From contig JAGAPO010000061.1 of the NCBI GenBank assembly GCA_017623215.1, forward strand, positions 1 to 43,183: DNA of 43,183 bases, given 5' to 3'. The position numbers and the translations under genes are program-made. Below are positions 1 to 7,993 of this stretch, piece after piece. Numbering within the stretch: position 1 is the first letter of the stretch; every line of letters begins with the position of its first letter. The notes below the pieces were generated by a model. It searched no databases, was not told the DNA's origin, and saw nothing but the letters and a program-made list of their open reading frames with translations. This stretch comes from Lachnospiraceae bacterium (lineage in GTDB: Bacteria; Bacillota; Clostridia; Lachnospirales; Lachnospiraceae).

Positions 1-328
1 AATTGATTTACTCATGGGTACCTCTTTCTACTGCGGATAGGAGGTATCATAATTATACAGGGTAATCACACAGAGTGTAAGACTAAATTCATCATGGGGG
101 TGGAATTTAGATTTTCATTCAAAGACTTTAGAGGATGCAGCAGAAAGGAATAGCTTTTTTATCTTCGATCTGGTATAATAGATTTGCAACAGTGTGGAAG
201 ACCCCTGTTCCTGGAGAGAGAAGGGAGGCTATTCTGGACTGTTTGTTGTATTACCGTATGCACTGCTTCTGACAAGCCAAGTGAGGGATTGGCAGGTGAC
301 AGAAGAGAAGAAGGAAAGGTGAGTGCAT
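1..328. other. Intergenic region with no supported gene
   Basis: I see no convincing gene here. An AGGAGG-like stretch near position 40 is not followed by an open frame of useful length. A TATAAT at 174-179 could be a -10 box for the downstream nuclease gene, but nothing like TTGACA lies 16-18 bases upstream, so the promoter is only tentative. A long open frame starting at 184 overlaps the nuclease gene in another frame and has an arginine/glycine/cysteine-rich composition typical of a shadow frame. Confidence 0.5.
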
Positions 329-1420
329 ATGGGTCAGAGAGACATTGTATTGAAGAATTATTTATCCGATCCGAGCATCTTTGCGGATCTGTTCAACGGG
401 ATTCTGTTTGGCGGGAAGCAGGTGCTGCGGGCAGAGATGCTTACGGAGCTGGACAGTACGGAGACGATGGTGCTGCAGGCGCACGAGTGGATGCCGGAAC
501 TGAAGCAGAGGTTCCGGGATGTAGCCAAGAAGGCGGAGGACGGAACGCGCTTTGTCGTGCTTGGTGTGGAGAATCAGACGGAAGTGGATTATTCCATGGT
601 GGTTCGGAGTCAGCTGTACGATGTGCTGAATTATGCGGATCAGGTGGAGATGATACGGCGGGAGCATGTGAGAAAAGGGGATTTACAGGGAAAAGAGAGG
701 CTTTGCGGCTTCGCAAAGACAGATGTGCTTCGGCCGGTGATTACGTTGGTGCTGTATTACGGCAGTGAGCCGTGGAATGCGGCGGTGGAACTGACGGATC
801 TGTTTGATAAGAGGGAACCGATTGGAGAGTATGAAGGTTTTTTGCAGAATTACGGGCTGAATCTGGTAAGGATGGGAGAACTGGAGAATCCTGAGATTTT
901 CAAGAGCGGCCTAAGGCAGATATGCGGGCTTCTAAAGGCCGGAAGAGGCAAAAAGAGAGTAAAGCAGTTCCTGGATGAAAGAAGAGAGGAATATGCCGGA
1001 CTGGATGAGGCGACCTTTGATGTGATTAAGGTGCTGATGGATATGCCGTGGCTGGAGGAATGGAAGAGGAGCAATCGCGGCCAGGAAGAAGGAGGGTACA
1101 ATATGCTGAAAGGGTTTGAAGAGTATTGGGAAGAGGAAAGAGAGAAGGTAAGGGTTGAGACAAGAAAAGAGTTAAGAGAGGAAGTCAAGGCGGAAGTCAA
1201 GGAAGAGGTTAAAGAGGAAGTCAAAGCGAAAGTGAAAGCAGAAGTCCAGGCAGAGGTTCAGAAGGAACTGAGGCAGGAAGGAATTAAACTGTTGATTCAG
1301 GACAACCTGGAGGAAGGGAAGACTCCGGAACGGATTCAGGAAAAGTTGATCCGAAGATTTTCTTTGTCGAGGGAACAGGCGGAACAGTATTATAACCGGT
1401 TCGCTCCGGAAGAGCATTAA
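329..1420 (+). CDS. Rpn family recombination-promoting nuclease / putative transposase (PD-(D/E)XK)
   Basis: The protein (363 aa from this start) begins MGQRDIVLKNYLSD and continues with FADLFNGILFGGKQ, the usual opening of Rpn/'putative transposase' proteins of clostridia. The central segment VVLGVENQTEVDYSM carries the PD-(D/E)XK-type core of this family. Known members are DNA endonucleases that raise RecA-independent recombination; what this copy does in the cell is not known. Residues about 284-311 are seven 4-residue repeats of the form [EA][EK]V[KQ], predicted to form a charged helix or coiled coil, which is common at the C-terminus of this family. ATG 329 is preferred over GTG 323 because AGGTGA at 317-322 is well spaced for it. 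No terminal inverted repeats or target duplication were seen, so it looks like a stand-alone gene. Confidence 0.85.
   Translation: MGQRDIVLKNYLSDPSIFADLFNGILFGGKQVLRAEMLTELDSTETMVLQAHEWMPELKQRFRDVAKKAEDGTRFVVLGVENQTEVDYSMVVRSQLYDVLNYADQVEMIRREHVRKGDLQGKERLCGFAKTDVLRPVITLVLYYGSEPWNAAVELTDLFDKREPIGEYEGFLQNYGLNLVRMGELENPEIFKSGLRQICGLLKAGRGKKRVKQFLDERREEYAGLDEATFDVIKVLMDMPWLEEWKRSNRGQEEGGYNMLKGFEEYWEEEREKVRVETRKELREEVKAEVKEEVKEEVKAKVKAEVQAEVQKELRQEGIKLLIQDNLEEGKTPERIQEKLIRRFSLSREQAEQYYNRFAPEEH
1178..1261 (+). repeat. 12-bp coding tandem repeat, seven units, in the Rpn gene
   Basis: Seven consecutive 12-base units such as GAGGAAGTCAAG and GCGGAAGTCAAG encode four-residue blocks EEVK, AEVK, EEVK, EEVK, AKVK, AEVQ and AEVQ. 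The repeat is in frame and could change copy number by slippage without breaking the gene, altering only the length of the C-terminal helix. Confidence 0.8.
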
Positions 1421-1490
1421 TGCGGCAGCGTGGAACGGTGTGTCAGGCTTTCGTTCCGCATTCGAGTGCAGAGTGATTGGATATATTTGC

Positions 1491-1513
1491 CCGGCGGCGG
1501 AATTCGCCGCCGG
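1491..1513 (+). other. GC-rich hairpin upstream of the iron-sulfur activator gene
   Basis: CCGGCGGCG (1491-1499) pairs with CGCCGCCGG (1505-1513) around the five-base loop GAATT. No T-run follows, so it is not a standard intrinsic terminator. It lies 26 bases before the next start codon and could be an mRNA structure between the Rpn gene and that gene. Confidence 0.55.
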
Positions 1514-1539
1514 AGGTATGCTGAGCAGAATGAGAGAGT

Positions 1540-3129
1540 ATGGAACAGGTAACAGTAATTGCAAAAGATGAATTCTTTATACAGAGCGAACGAAGCGTGC
1601 TTGCCGTGCTGCAGGAGAATGGGATCGCAATTCCTGCGAGCTGCAGCGGCCGCGGGCGCTGCGGAAAATGCAGAATTATTGTAACAGACGGCGATGCGCC
1701 CATTACGGCGGAGGATCGAAAGGCATTCAGGCAGGAAGAATTAGACGAGGGATATCGGCTGGCCTGCCTGCTTGTGCCTTCGGCCGGTGTGACGATTCGA
1801 ATACCGGAGAGCACAAGGCGCGCGGAGGAGCAATATCACGCAGTGGATGCGTTTGCGGGGAATGGGGAGAAGGACATTGAGGGAGATACAGGCGGCTTTG
1901 AGGGAACCGGGGCGGCGGTTGATATCGGAACGACGACGCTTGCGTTCGCGAAAGTGGATCTGGCAACTGGCGCGGTTAGAAAGTCGGTGTCCGCGATGAA
2001 TCCTCAGAGGCAGCACGGTGCGGATGTGTTGTCGCGAATCGCGGCGGCGGACGGGCTTGGCGGGAAGATGCAGGAGGAGATTTTGACCGCTCTTGCGCAG
2101 GGACTGGAGCGGCTGTATCGGAGCGAGGAGCGTCCGGAGCGGATCGCAGTTGCCGGGAATACGGTTATGCTTCATCTCCTGCGCGGCTATGATGTGTCGG
2201 AGCTTGGCCGGATTCCGTTCCGGCCGGTTACGTTAGAGGAGGAGAATCTGACGGCGGGAGAGCTGTTCGGAGCGTATTTGCCGGCTTGGCTGCCTAAGGA
2301 GATTCCGGTGTGCCTGCTTCCTGGGATCTCGGCGTTCGTCGGAGCGGATATTACAGCGGGGTTATACGCGTGTGATTTCTTTACGAGAAAGGATAGGGCG
2401 TTCCTGTTGGATCTGGGGACGAACGGAGAGATGGCTCTGCTTTCAGACGGCGTGCTGTATACGGCGTCTGCGGCGGCAGGCCCCGCGTTCGAGGGCGGCA
2501 ATATCAGCTGCGGGATCGGAAGTGTAGAGGGGGCTGTGTCGGATGTACGGTTATACCGGGATGCGGATGGTGCGATGGTATCAAAGACGACCGCGATTGG
2601 GAATCAGAAGCCGGCGGGACTTTGTGGAACCGGTCTGATTTCGCTGATATCCGAGTTGAAGCGGGAAGAAGCAATGGATGAGACGGGGCTTTTGAATGAG
2701 GAGTATTTTGAAAGCGGATTCCCGTTCGCAGGAGAAGGGAATGAGACACTCTATCTGACGCAGAAGGATATCAGAGAGCTGCAGCTTGCAAAGGGCGCGA
2801 TTCGGGCCGGGATCTCAATTCTGCTTGCGAGAGCGGGGCTTCGGGCGGACGAGGTGGACAAGGTATATCTTGCAGGCGGCTTTGGCTTTTATCTGGATAC
2901 CGGGGCGGCGATTGGCATCTGTCTGCTTCCGTCCGTATGGAGCGGCAGGATAACGGCGGCCGGCAACAGCTGCATCGGCGGACTTGTGCGGTATCTGACG
3001 GCAAAGAACGGAGAATTCGAGACGTTATTTAACCGGGCGCAGATTCAGGAGATTAATCTTGCCGAGCAGCCGGATTTCTATGATAAATATACCGAAGCAA
3101 TGGCATTTGAGGAAGAGATGCTTGATTAA
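1540..3129 (+). CDS. RACo-like [2Fe-2S]/ASKHA (DUF4445) corrinoid activation protein
   Basis: The 529-residue protein has an N-terminal plant-type ferredoxin domain with cysteines C35, C41, C44 and C76 (C-x5-C-x2-C, then C) that should hold a [2Fe-2S] cluster. The remainder is the ASKHA ATPase-like domain of the DUF4445/RACo family, with phosphate-binding segments VDIGTTT near residue 127 and LDLGTNGEM near 290, and AGGFGFYLD near the C-terminus. Characterised relatives use ATP to reactivate corrinoid proteins by reducing Co(II) to Co(I) for methyl transfer. No corrinoid protein, cobalamin methyltransferase or MtaA-like gene lies in the window, so its partner must be elsewhere. The ribosome-binding site is weak (GAGAG just upstream). 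Confidence 0.88.
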   Translation: MEQVTVIAKDEFFIQSERSVLAVLQENGIAIPASCSGRGRCGKCRIIVTDGDAPITAEDRKAFRQEELDEGYRLACLLVPSAGVTIRIPESTRRAEEQYHAVDAFAGNGEKDIEGDTGGFEGTGAAVDIGTTTLAFAKVDLATGAVRKSVSAMNPQRQHGADVLSRIAAADGLGGKMQEEILTALAQGLERLYRSEERPERIAVAGNTVMLHLLRGYDVSELGRIPFRPVTLEEENLTAGELFGAYLPAWLPKEIPVCLLPGISAFVGADITAGLYACDFFTRKDRAFLLDLGTNGEMALLSDGVLYTASAAAGPAFEGGNISCGIGSVEGAVSDVRLYRDADGAMVSKTTAIGNQKPAGLCGTGLISLISELKREEAMDETGLLNEEYFESGFPFAGEGNETLYLTQKDIRELQLAKGAIRAGISILLARAGLRADEVDKVYLAGGFGFYLDTGAAIGICLLPSVWSGRITAAGNSCIGGLVRYLTAKNGEFETLFNRAQIQEINLAEQPDFYDKYTEAMAFEEEMLD

Positions 3130-3133
3130 TGAC

Positions 3134-3162
3134 TTGTATTTTGCGGCGAAATATAGTATGAT
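3134..3162 (+). promoter_or_regulatory. Sigma-A-type promoter for the M14 gene pair
   Basis: TTGTAT at 3134-3139 and TATGAT at 3157-3162 are separated by 17 bases, just after the stop of the iron-sulfur activator gene. A short hairpin (CAGGGC 3182-3187 with GCCCTG 3200-3205) lies in the presumed 5' untranslated region. Confidence 0.6.
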
Positions 3163-3238
3163 ACCCATGGCAGGGTGAATTCAGGGCGTGATGATTCATG
3201 CCCTGTCGCTTTGTATTGAGGAACAGGAGGCGATACCT

Positions 3239-4228
3239 ATGATTAAAACCGTTGTATCGGTAGGACTTCCGGTTATGGAGACAATGCATATCAAGAAGAA
3301 TCGCCTGGAGCCTGAGCATAAGACGGGGAATGAGAAGCGGGTCTGTATCGTGACAGGTGTTCATGGGGATGAGATAGAAGGACAGTATATCTGCTACGAG
3401 CTGATTCGCAGAATCAAAAGCCAGATGGGATGTCTGAAGGGAATTGTGGATATTTACCCGACGATCAATCCGCTTGGAATGGAGTCGATTACAAGAAGGG
3501 TTCCCACCTTTGATATTGATATGAACCGGAGCTTTCCAGGCAGCCGTGACGGGGATATGAGCGAATATGCGGCTGCGAAGATCGTGGAGGATATTATGGG
3601 AGCGGATTTTTGCGTGGATCTGCATGCCAGCAATATTTTTCTCCGGGAGATTCCGCAGGCCAGAATCGCGTGTGCGCATGAGACGCTGCTGATGGAATAT
3701 GCGAAGCTTCTGAATGTGGAATTTGTCTGGGTACATGATTCTCCGACGGTTGGGGAGGCGACACTGTATCACAGCCTGAATCAGGTGGGGGTTCCTACGA
3801 TTGCGGTTGAGATGGGAGTTGGAATGCGCATCACGAAGCAGTTCGGAGATCAGCTGACGGAAGGTATTTTTTGTCTGCTTAAGAAGCTGGGACTCTGGGA
3901 GGGCGAAGTGATCGAGCCGAAGAAGCCGGTAATTGCGAATGAAAAGGACAGAGTCAGCTATATCCATTCCGAGGCGTCCGGATTCTTTGTGCCGAGCATT
4001 GAGCACTGGGACGGCCTGAAAGAGGGGGACGTGGTTGGCGATATTGTGGATTCCTTAAGCGGCGAGGTGTTAGAGCATATTCTGTCGCCTTGTGACGGAA
4101 CCGTGTTTACGCTGCGGGAGTACCCGGTTGTGTACGGCGGCTCCCTGATTGCGCGGATTCTGCGAAAAGAGGAAAAGAAGCCGGATCCGGTGAAAGAAGC
4201 GGATGCTTCCGGGCAGACATGCGCCTGA
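3239..4228 (+). CDS. Succinylglutamate desuccinylase/aspartoacylase-family (M14) zinc hydrolase
   Basis: The 329-residue protein belongs to the AstE/AspA branch of the M14 zinc carboxypeptidase clan, whose members hydrolyse N-acyl amino acids or related amides. The expected active-site elements are present: zinc ligands H42 and E45 in HGDE, N96-R97 in DMNRSFPG for carboxylate binding, third zinc ligand H129 in DLH, and the general-base glutamate E191 in IAVEMG. The C-terminal part (SPCDGTVF region) resembles a barrel-sandwich fold. Start 3239 is chosen because AGGAGG lies eight bases upstream; an earlier ATG at 3188 has no such site. A divergent paralogue follows 49 bases downstream and the two probably form one transcript. 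The substrate is unknown. Confidence 0.87.
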   Translation: MIKTVVSVGLPVMETMHIKKNRLEPEHKTGNEKRVCIVTGVHGDEIEGQYICYELIRRIKSQMGCLKGIVDIYPTINPLGMESITRRVPTFDIDMNRSFPGSRDGDMSEYAAAKIVEDIMGADFCVDLHASNIFLREIPQARIACAHETLLMEYAKLLNVEFVWVHDSPTVGEATLYHSLNQVGVPTIAVEMGVGMRITKQFGDQLTEGIFCLLKKLGLWEGEVIEPKKPVIANEKDRVSYIHSEASGFFVPSIEHWDGLKEGDVVGDIVDSLSGEVLEHILSPCDGTVFTLREYPVVYGGSLIARILRKEEKKPDPVKEADASGQTCA

Positions 4229-4277
4229 CCGCGGTTGGTGATTGCTTGGAATTCGCAGAAGGAAAGGAATGAAGAAT

Positions 4278-5213
4278 ATGTTTCAGGAACATATTTATAC
4301 GGTCAAGTCCCCGTACCGGGATGATATGCATATTTCCGGCCTGAAGTTCGGCAGGGGAAGCAAGGCAGCCTGTATCGTAGGACCGACCAGGGGGAACGAG
4401 ATTCAGCAGCTGTATATTTGCTCGCAGCTTGTGAGGGAGCTTTCGAAGCTTGAGAAGACGGGGGCTATCATTAATAATAATGAGATTATGGTGGTGCCGA
4501 CGATTAATCAGTCCTCGATTAATATTGAGAAGCGGTTCTGGGCGATGGACAAGTCCGATATTAATCGGATGTTCCCGGGAAGAGCGGACGGAGAGACCAC
4601 GCAGAGAATTGCGGACGGCGTGTTTCGGGCAGTGTCTGGGTACAGCTACGGGATTCAATTCGCAAGCTTTCATACGCCGGGTGAATTCATTCCGCATGTC
4701 AGGATGATGGAGACCGGTCATCAGAGTACAAGCCTTGCGAATCTGTTCGGTATGCCTTATGTGATGACGAAGAAGCCGCAGCCGTTCGATATGTCCACGC
4801 TGAATTATTGCTGGCAGATGGACGGGACGAATGCATTCTCGGTGTATACGCCGGCGACGGATTCGATTGATGAGGTGAGCGCAAGGCAGGCGGTGACGGC
4901 GGTTCTGCGATTCTTAACCAGAATGGGAATTATCCGTTATAATTGTCACAGCGGATATATTGCAACGACGATAGAGGAAGAAGAGCTGATGCCGATTAAG
5001 ACAGATGTGCCCGGAATCTATCGGAGACTGAAGTCGCCGGGAGATGAGGTGCGGTTCGGCGAGGTGCTGGCGGAGATTGTGGATCCGATTGAAGGGGAGG
5101 TAATCTCCCAGATTCTTTCACCCAGCGACGGAATTATCTTCTTTGCGCACACGAAACCGATGGTAATTCAGAATTGTGTGGTCTACAAGATGATTCGAAG
5201 GCTGCATGTATAA
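4278..5213 (+). CDS. Divergent M14/aspartoacylase-family paralogue lacking predicted zinc ligands (likely pseudoenzyme)
   Basis: This 311-residue protein aligns along its length with the preceding gene and keeps DINRMFPG and the C-terminal SPSDGIIF domain. The zinc site appears lost: the HGDE motif reads RGNE (R38 for H42), A129 stands where the partner has H129 of DLH, and Y190 stands in place of the general base E191. H132 lies nearby but is three positions off in the gapless alignment. The frame is intact and the rest of the sequence is well kept, so this looks like a maintained non-catalytic or differently acting subunit, possibly a partner of its neighbour. ATG 4278 is preferred on spacing from AAAGGA; ATG 4269 is the alternative. 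Confidence 0.78.
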   Translation: MFQEHIYTVKSPYRDDMHISGLKFGRGSKAACIVGPTRGNEIQQLYICSQLVRELSKLEKTGAIINNNEIMVVPTINQSSINIEKRFWAMDKSDINRMFPGRADGETTQRIADGVFRAVSGYSYGIQFASFHTPGEFIPHVRMMETGHQSTSLANLFGMPYVMTKKPQPFDMSTLNYCWQMDGTNAFSVYTPATDSIDEVSARQAVTAVLRFLTRMGIIRYNCHSGYIATTIEEEELMPIKTDVPGIYRRLKSPGDEVRFGEVLAEIVDPIEGEVISQILSPSDGIIFFAHTKPMVIQNCVVYKMIRRLHV

Positions 5214-5245
5214 AAGTAGGAAAATAGAATTTGGAGGAAAAAGTG

Positions 5246-6364
5246 ATGAAGACAGGAAAGAGAATTGTTACGGCGGTCTGCACGATCGTTCTGGCGGCGA
5301 CGGCACTGCTTGGAAGCGGATGCGGAAAGAAGGAAGCCGGAACGATAATGGAGCAGTACGAGGGAAAGGTCGCGGTTACGATCAATGATAAGAAGGTTAT
5401 GATGCCCGATGTCATGTATCAGATTTTCGGTACGGAGATTAATGGTAATTATTATGACAGTTTTTATCAGACATACTATGGTATGAGCTTCTGGGATCAG
5501 TCTTATACGGACGAGGAGACAGGAGAGACGATGTCGATGCGCGACTATCTGAGAGAGCAGACGATGGAAGGAATTGTGATGCAGGAGGTTCTTGCGATGC
5601 AGGCTGAGAAGGAGGGAATCTCGTTGGATGAGGATGAGATCGCAGAGTATCAGGCCGAGATTACAAGCCTTCTTGAGCAGATAGGCACGGAGGAGGAAGA
5701 GGACAGCTTCGCGTATATCGGCTTCACAAAGGAGAATCTGGAAGAACAGTTCCAGGTTATGGCGCTTGGTGCGAAGTATTACGGAATGCTGGAAGAGAGC
5801 TTCGACATTGACGAGGAAGCAATCCGCGCCGAGATGAATTACGAGGATTATCGGGAATACGTGACCGAGTATCTGTTTGCGCCGACCGTTGAGTACGATG
5901 ACGAATACAATATGGTTGCTCTGGCAGAAGAAGAGCTTGAGAAGAATCAGAGCGTTATGGAAGAAGCGCTGGCGCTTGTAAAGGAAGGCAAGGATTTTGA
6001 GACAATCGTGGCTGAACTGGTAGAGAATGGGGATATCGCGACAAGCACCCTTTCATTCACAAAGGACGATCTTTCCGCAGAAGATGAGTACATTGACGCG
6101 GCGATGACTCTTGCGGTGGGCGAGTGTACGGAGATTGTTGAGACGGAGTATGGTTTTTATATCATTAAGCTGACCGATGATGAGTCGCAGGCAGCATACG
6201 AGGAAGCGGTTACAGAGGCTGTTGAGACAAAGCTCTCAGAGGCCGTCTTGGCAAAATACGAGGAGATAAAAGCCGGATATACAGTAACCGTGAACAATGA
6301 GGTCTGGGATGCGCTGGTATTCGGAAATGTAACGATACAAGAGGAAGAAGCGGCGGAAGAGTAA
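5246..6364 (+). CDS. PrsA/SurA-like peptidyl-prolyl isomerase-type lipoprotein
   Basis: The product (372 aa) starts with a charged lipoprotein signal peptide ending in a lipobox LLGSGC, so it should be lipid-anchored on the outer face of the membrane. A SurA/PrsA-type N-terminal helical region follows. The segment near residues 240-330, with EGKDFETIVAEL and GFYIIKLTDD, has the layout of a parvulin (PpiC) rotamase domain, but it is divergent and activity cannot be assumed. PrsA-type proteins help exported proteins fold. The protein is strongly acidic in the middle and at the C-terminus. GGAGG at 5233-5237 sets the start at ATG 5246. It begins 33 bases after the M14 pair and may be co-transcribed with it. 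Confidence 0.82.
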   Translation: MKTGKRIVTAVCTIVLAATALLGSGCGKKEAGTIMEQYEGKVAVTINDKKVMMPDVMYQIFGTEINGNYYDSFYQTYYGMSFWDQSYTDEETGETMSMRDYLREQTMEGIVMQEVLAMQAEKEGISLDEDEIAEYQAEITSLLEQIGTEEEEDSFAYIGFTKENLEEQFQVMALGAKYYGMLEESFDIDEEAIRAEMNYEDYREYVTEYLFAPTVEYDDEYNMVALAEEELEKNQSVMEEALALVKEGKDFETIVAELVENGDIATSTLSFTKDDLSAEDEYIDAAMTLAVGECTEIVETEYGFYIIKLTDDESQAAYEEAVTEAVETKLSEAVLAKYEEIKAGYTVTVNNEVWDALVFGNVTIQEEEAAEE

Positions 6365-6371
6365 TATCTGT

Positions 6372-6409
6372 GAACGCCCTGTCAACAGAACAAGGACAGG
6401 GGAGCGTTC
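6372..6409 (+). other. Imperfect hairpin between PrsA-like gene and azlC
   Basis: GAACGCCCTGTC (6372-6383) pairs with GACAGG (6395-6400) and GCGTTC (6404-6409) with a three-base bulge. It sits just after the lipoprotein gene and may act as a weak terminator or mRNA stabiliser, but no T-run follows. Confidence 0.45.
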
Positions 6410-6481
6410 GTGATAAGATAATAAGACAATAAGAAAGCTTGGGCTAAGATGTCTTACGATAAGCGAAGGAGCTTTTCGGTT

Positions 6482-7204
6482 ATGTACAAAAAAGAAGAAA
6501 AGAAGAAAGAATTCGTGTATGGATTCAAACAGGGAATTCCAATTGCAATCGGATACATTCCGGTATCCTTTTCCTTTGGACTGATGGCGGTATCTGCAGG
6601 GCTTCCGGTATGGCTGGTAGTATTTTTGTCCCTCTCCAATGTCACGAGCGCAGGGCAGTTCGCAGGGACGAATCTGATCCTGGCAGGCGGCGGATATCTG
6701 GAGATTGCGCTGACTACTTTTGTCATTAACATCCGGTATATGCTGATGTCTCTTTCTCTGTCCCAGAAGGTAAGTGATTCCTTTACGCTTCCGCAGAGGT
6801 TCCTGGCAGCGTTCGGAATTACGGATGAGATCTTCTCCGTTGCATCGATGGAGAAAAAGGCGCTGACCTTCCCGTTCATGGCGGGCCTGATTATCGGGCC
6901 CGTGGCGGGCTGGACGCTTGGAACTCTGCTCGGAGGACTGATATGCGCGGCGCGTCCGGAAGCGGTTGCCTCTGCAATGGGAATTGCGCTCTATGGAATG
7001 TTCATTGCGATAATCATTCCGCCTGCAAGAAAATCACGGGCGGTCGTAATGATTATCGCGATTTCCGTGGCGATATCCTGTATTCTGCGGTATGTTCCGA
7101 TGTTCTCGGCGATATCGTCGGGCTTCCGCGTGATTATCGCAACCCTGATTGGAGCAGGAGTCGGAGCTTTCCTGTTCCCGATAAAAGAGGAGGAGGAGAC
7201 ATAA
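6482..7204 (+). CDS. azlC: AzlC family branched-chain amino acid exporter large subunit
   Basis: The 240-residue integral membrane protein opens with FVYGFKQGIPIAIGYIPVSF and has the NVTSAGQFAG segment typical of AzlC. AzlC works with the small subunit AzlD to export branched-chain amino acids and analogues such as azaleucine. Several hydrophobic helices are evident. ATG 6482 has AAGGAG ten bases upstream, so I prefer it to the in-frame ATG at 6449. The stop codon overlaps the azlD start (TAATG), indicating translational coupling. Confidence 0.9.
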   Translation: MYKKEEKKKEFVYGFKQGIPIAIGYIPVSFSFGLMAVSAGLPVWLVVFLSLSNVTSAGQFAGTNLILAGGGYLEIALTTFVINIRYMLMSLSLSQKVSDSFTLPQRFLAAFGITDEIFSVASMEKKALTFPFMAGLIIGPVAGWTLGTLLGGLICAARPEAVASAMGIALYGMFIAIIIPPARKSRAVVMIIAISVAISCILRYVPMFSAISSGFRVIIATLIGAGVGAFLFPIKEEEET

Positions 7205-7506
7205 TGGAACGAGCATTCATTGCCGTATTAATTATGGCGCTGGTTACTTACATCCCGCGGGCGCTTCCATTTGTCGCGTTCCGTAAAAAGATCAAGTCAA
7301 GATTTATAAAATCATTCCTGCAGTATGTTCCTTATGCGGTACTCGGAGCGCTGACCTTTCCGGACGTCTTTTATTCCACCGGGAATCTGGCGACGGCAGT
7401 CTGCGGAACGGTGACGGCGCTTATCCTGGCGTTCCTTGGAAAAGGCCTGGTCGTGGTAGCCGGAGGAGCGATTGCAGTTGTGTTTTTAACAAATTTTATT
7501 TTTTAA
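7204..7506 (+). CDS. azlD: AzlD family branched-chain amino acid exporter small subunit
   Basis: This 100-residue protein begins MERAFIAVLIMALVTYIPRA and has three or four hydrophobic helices, matching AzlD in length and in the conserved TYIPRALPF region. It is the partner of AzlC. Its ATG shares one base with the azlC stop, and AGGAGGAG within the end of azlC is the ribosome-binding site. The gene ends immediately before the rpsO promoter, with no hairpin terminator between. Confidence 0.9.
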   Translation: MERAFIAVLIMALVTYIPRALPFVAFRKKIKSRFIKSFLQYVPYAVLGALTFPDVFYSTGNLATAVCGTVTALILAFLGKGLVVVAGGAIAVVFLTNFIF

Positions 7507-7516
7507 GAAAAAAATC

Positions 7517-7545
7517 TTTACAAGCGTTTCGTTCTATGATATGAT
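7517..7545 (+). promoter_or_regulatory. Sigma-A-type promoter of rpsO
   Basis: TTTACA at 7517-7522 and TATGAT at 7540-7545 with exactly 17 bases between them. It lies about 95 bases upstream of the S15 start codon, leaving a leader long enough for autoregulation. Confidence 0.75.
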
Positions 7546-7560
7546 ACACTTTGTGTGAAA

Positions 7561-7608
7561 AGCCGATACCCAGAATCTGGTCACTCCAGCCGATTCCTGG
7601 TATCTGGT
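7561..7608 (+). promoter_or_regulatory. Repeated, structured rpsO leader (possible S15 autoregulatory site)
   Basis: The leader holds two near-identical 21-base copies, 7561-7581 and 7588-7608, each starting AGCCGAT and ending ATCTGGT, with a 27-base period. The same segment can fold: GATACC (7565-7570) with GGTATC (7599-7604), AATC with GATT and TGG with CCA inside. S15 represses its own synthesis through leader RNA structures in several bacteria, and these structures differ widely between lineages; assignment of that role here is an inference. Confidence 0.45.
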
Positions 7609-7640
7609 GAGATTATAATTTATTTTAGGAGGACAATACC

Positions 7641-7907
7641 ATGATTAGCAAGGAAAAGAAGCAGGAAATCATCGCTGCATACGGAAGAACACCTGAGGAC
7701 ACCGGATCGCCCGAGGTTCAGATCGCTCTGTTAACCGAGAGAATCAACGAGCTGAACGAGCATCTGAAGAACAACCAGAAGGATCATCATTCCAGAAGAG
7801 GTCTTTTAAAGATGGTTGGTCAGAGAAGAAACCTTCTCGAATACTTAAAGAGAAACAACCTCGAGTCTTACCGTGCTTTAATCGAGCGTCTTGGATTAAG
7901 AAAGTAA
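7641..7907 (+). CDS. rpsO: 30S ribosomal protein S15
   Basis: The 88-residue sequence [20 protein letters not shown] through LIERLGLRK is a standard bacterial S15 with the [13 protein letters not shown] and HHSRRGLL motifs that contact 16S rRNA helices. S15 is a primary binder in the central domain of the small subunit. AGGAGG lies ten bases before the ATG, and codon choice is strongly biased (many CTG, AAG, TTA), as expected for a highly expressed gene. It has its own promoter and terminator and so is a single-gene unit. Confidence 0.98.
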   Translation: MISKEKKQEIIAAYGRTPEDTGSPEVQIALLTERINELNEHLKNNQKDHHSRRGLLKMVGQRRNLLEYLKRNNLESYRALIERLGLRK

Positions 7908-7933
7908 TTTGGAATAGTAAGATTGCACAATTG

Positions 7934-7962
7934 CCGCCGCGTTACGCGGCGGTTTTTGTTTT
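7934..7962 (+). terminator. Intrinsic terminator of rpsO
   Basis: CCGCCGCG (7934-7941), loop TTA, CGCGGCGG (7945-7952), then TTTTTGTTTT. It is a perfect 8-bp GC stem with a T-tract. Confidence 0.92.
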
Positions 7963-7993
7963 AGCCGAAGGAGTATCAGAAGGAAGGCCGTGG

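Noticed and set aside
184..768. 194-codon open frame overlapping the Rpn gene
   Set aside because: Composition is Gly/Arg/Cys-rich as in shadow frames and the Rpn frame has a clear protein family and start site.
323..1420. Rpn gene considered as part of an insertion sequence
   Set aside because: No terminal inverted repeats or target duplications were seen around it.
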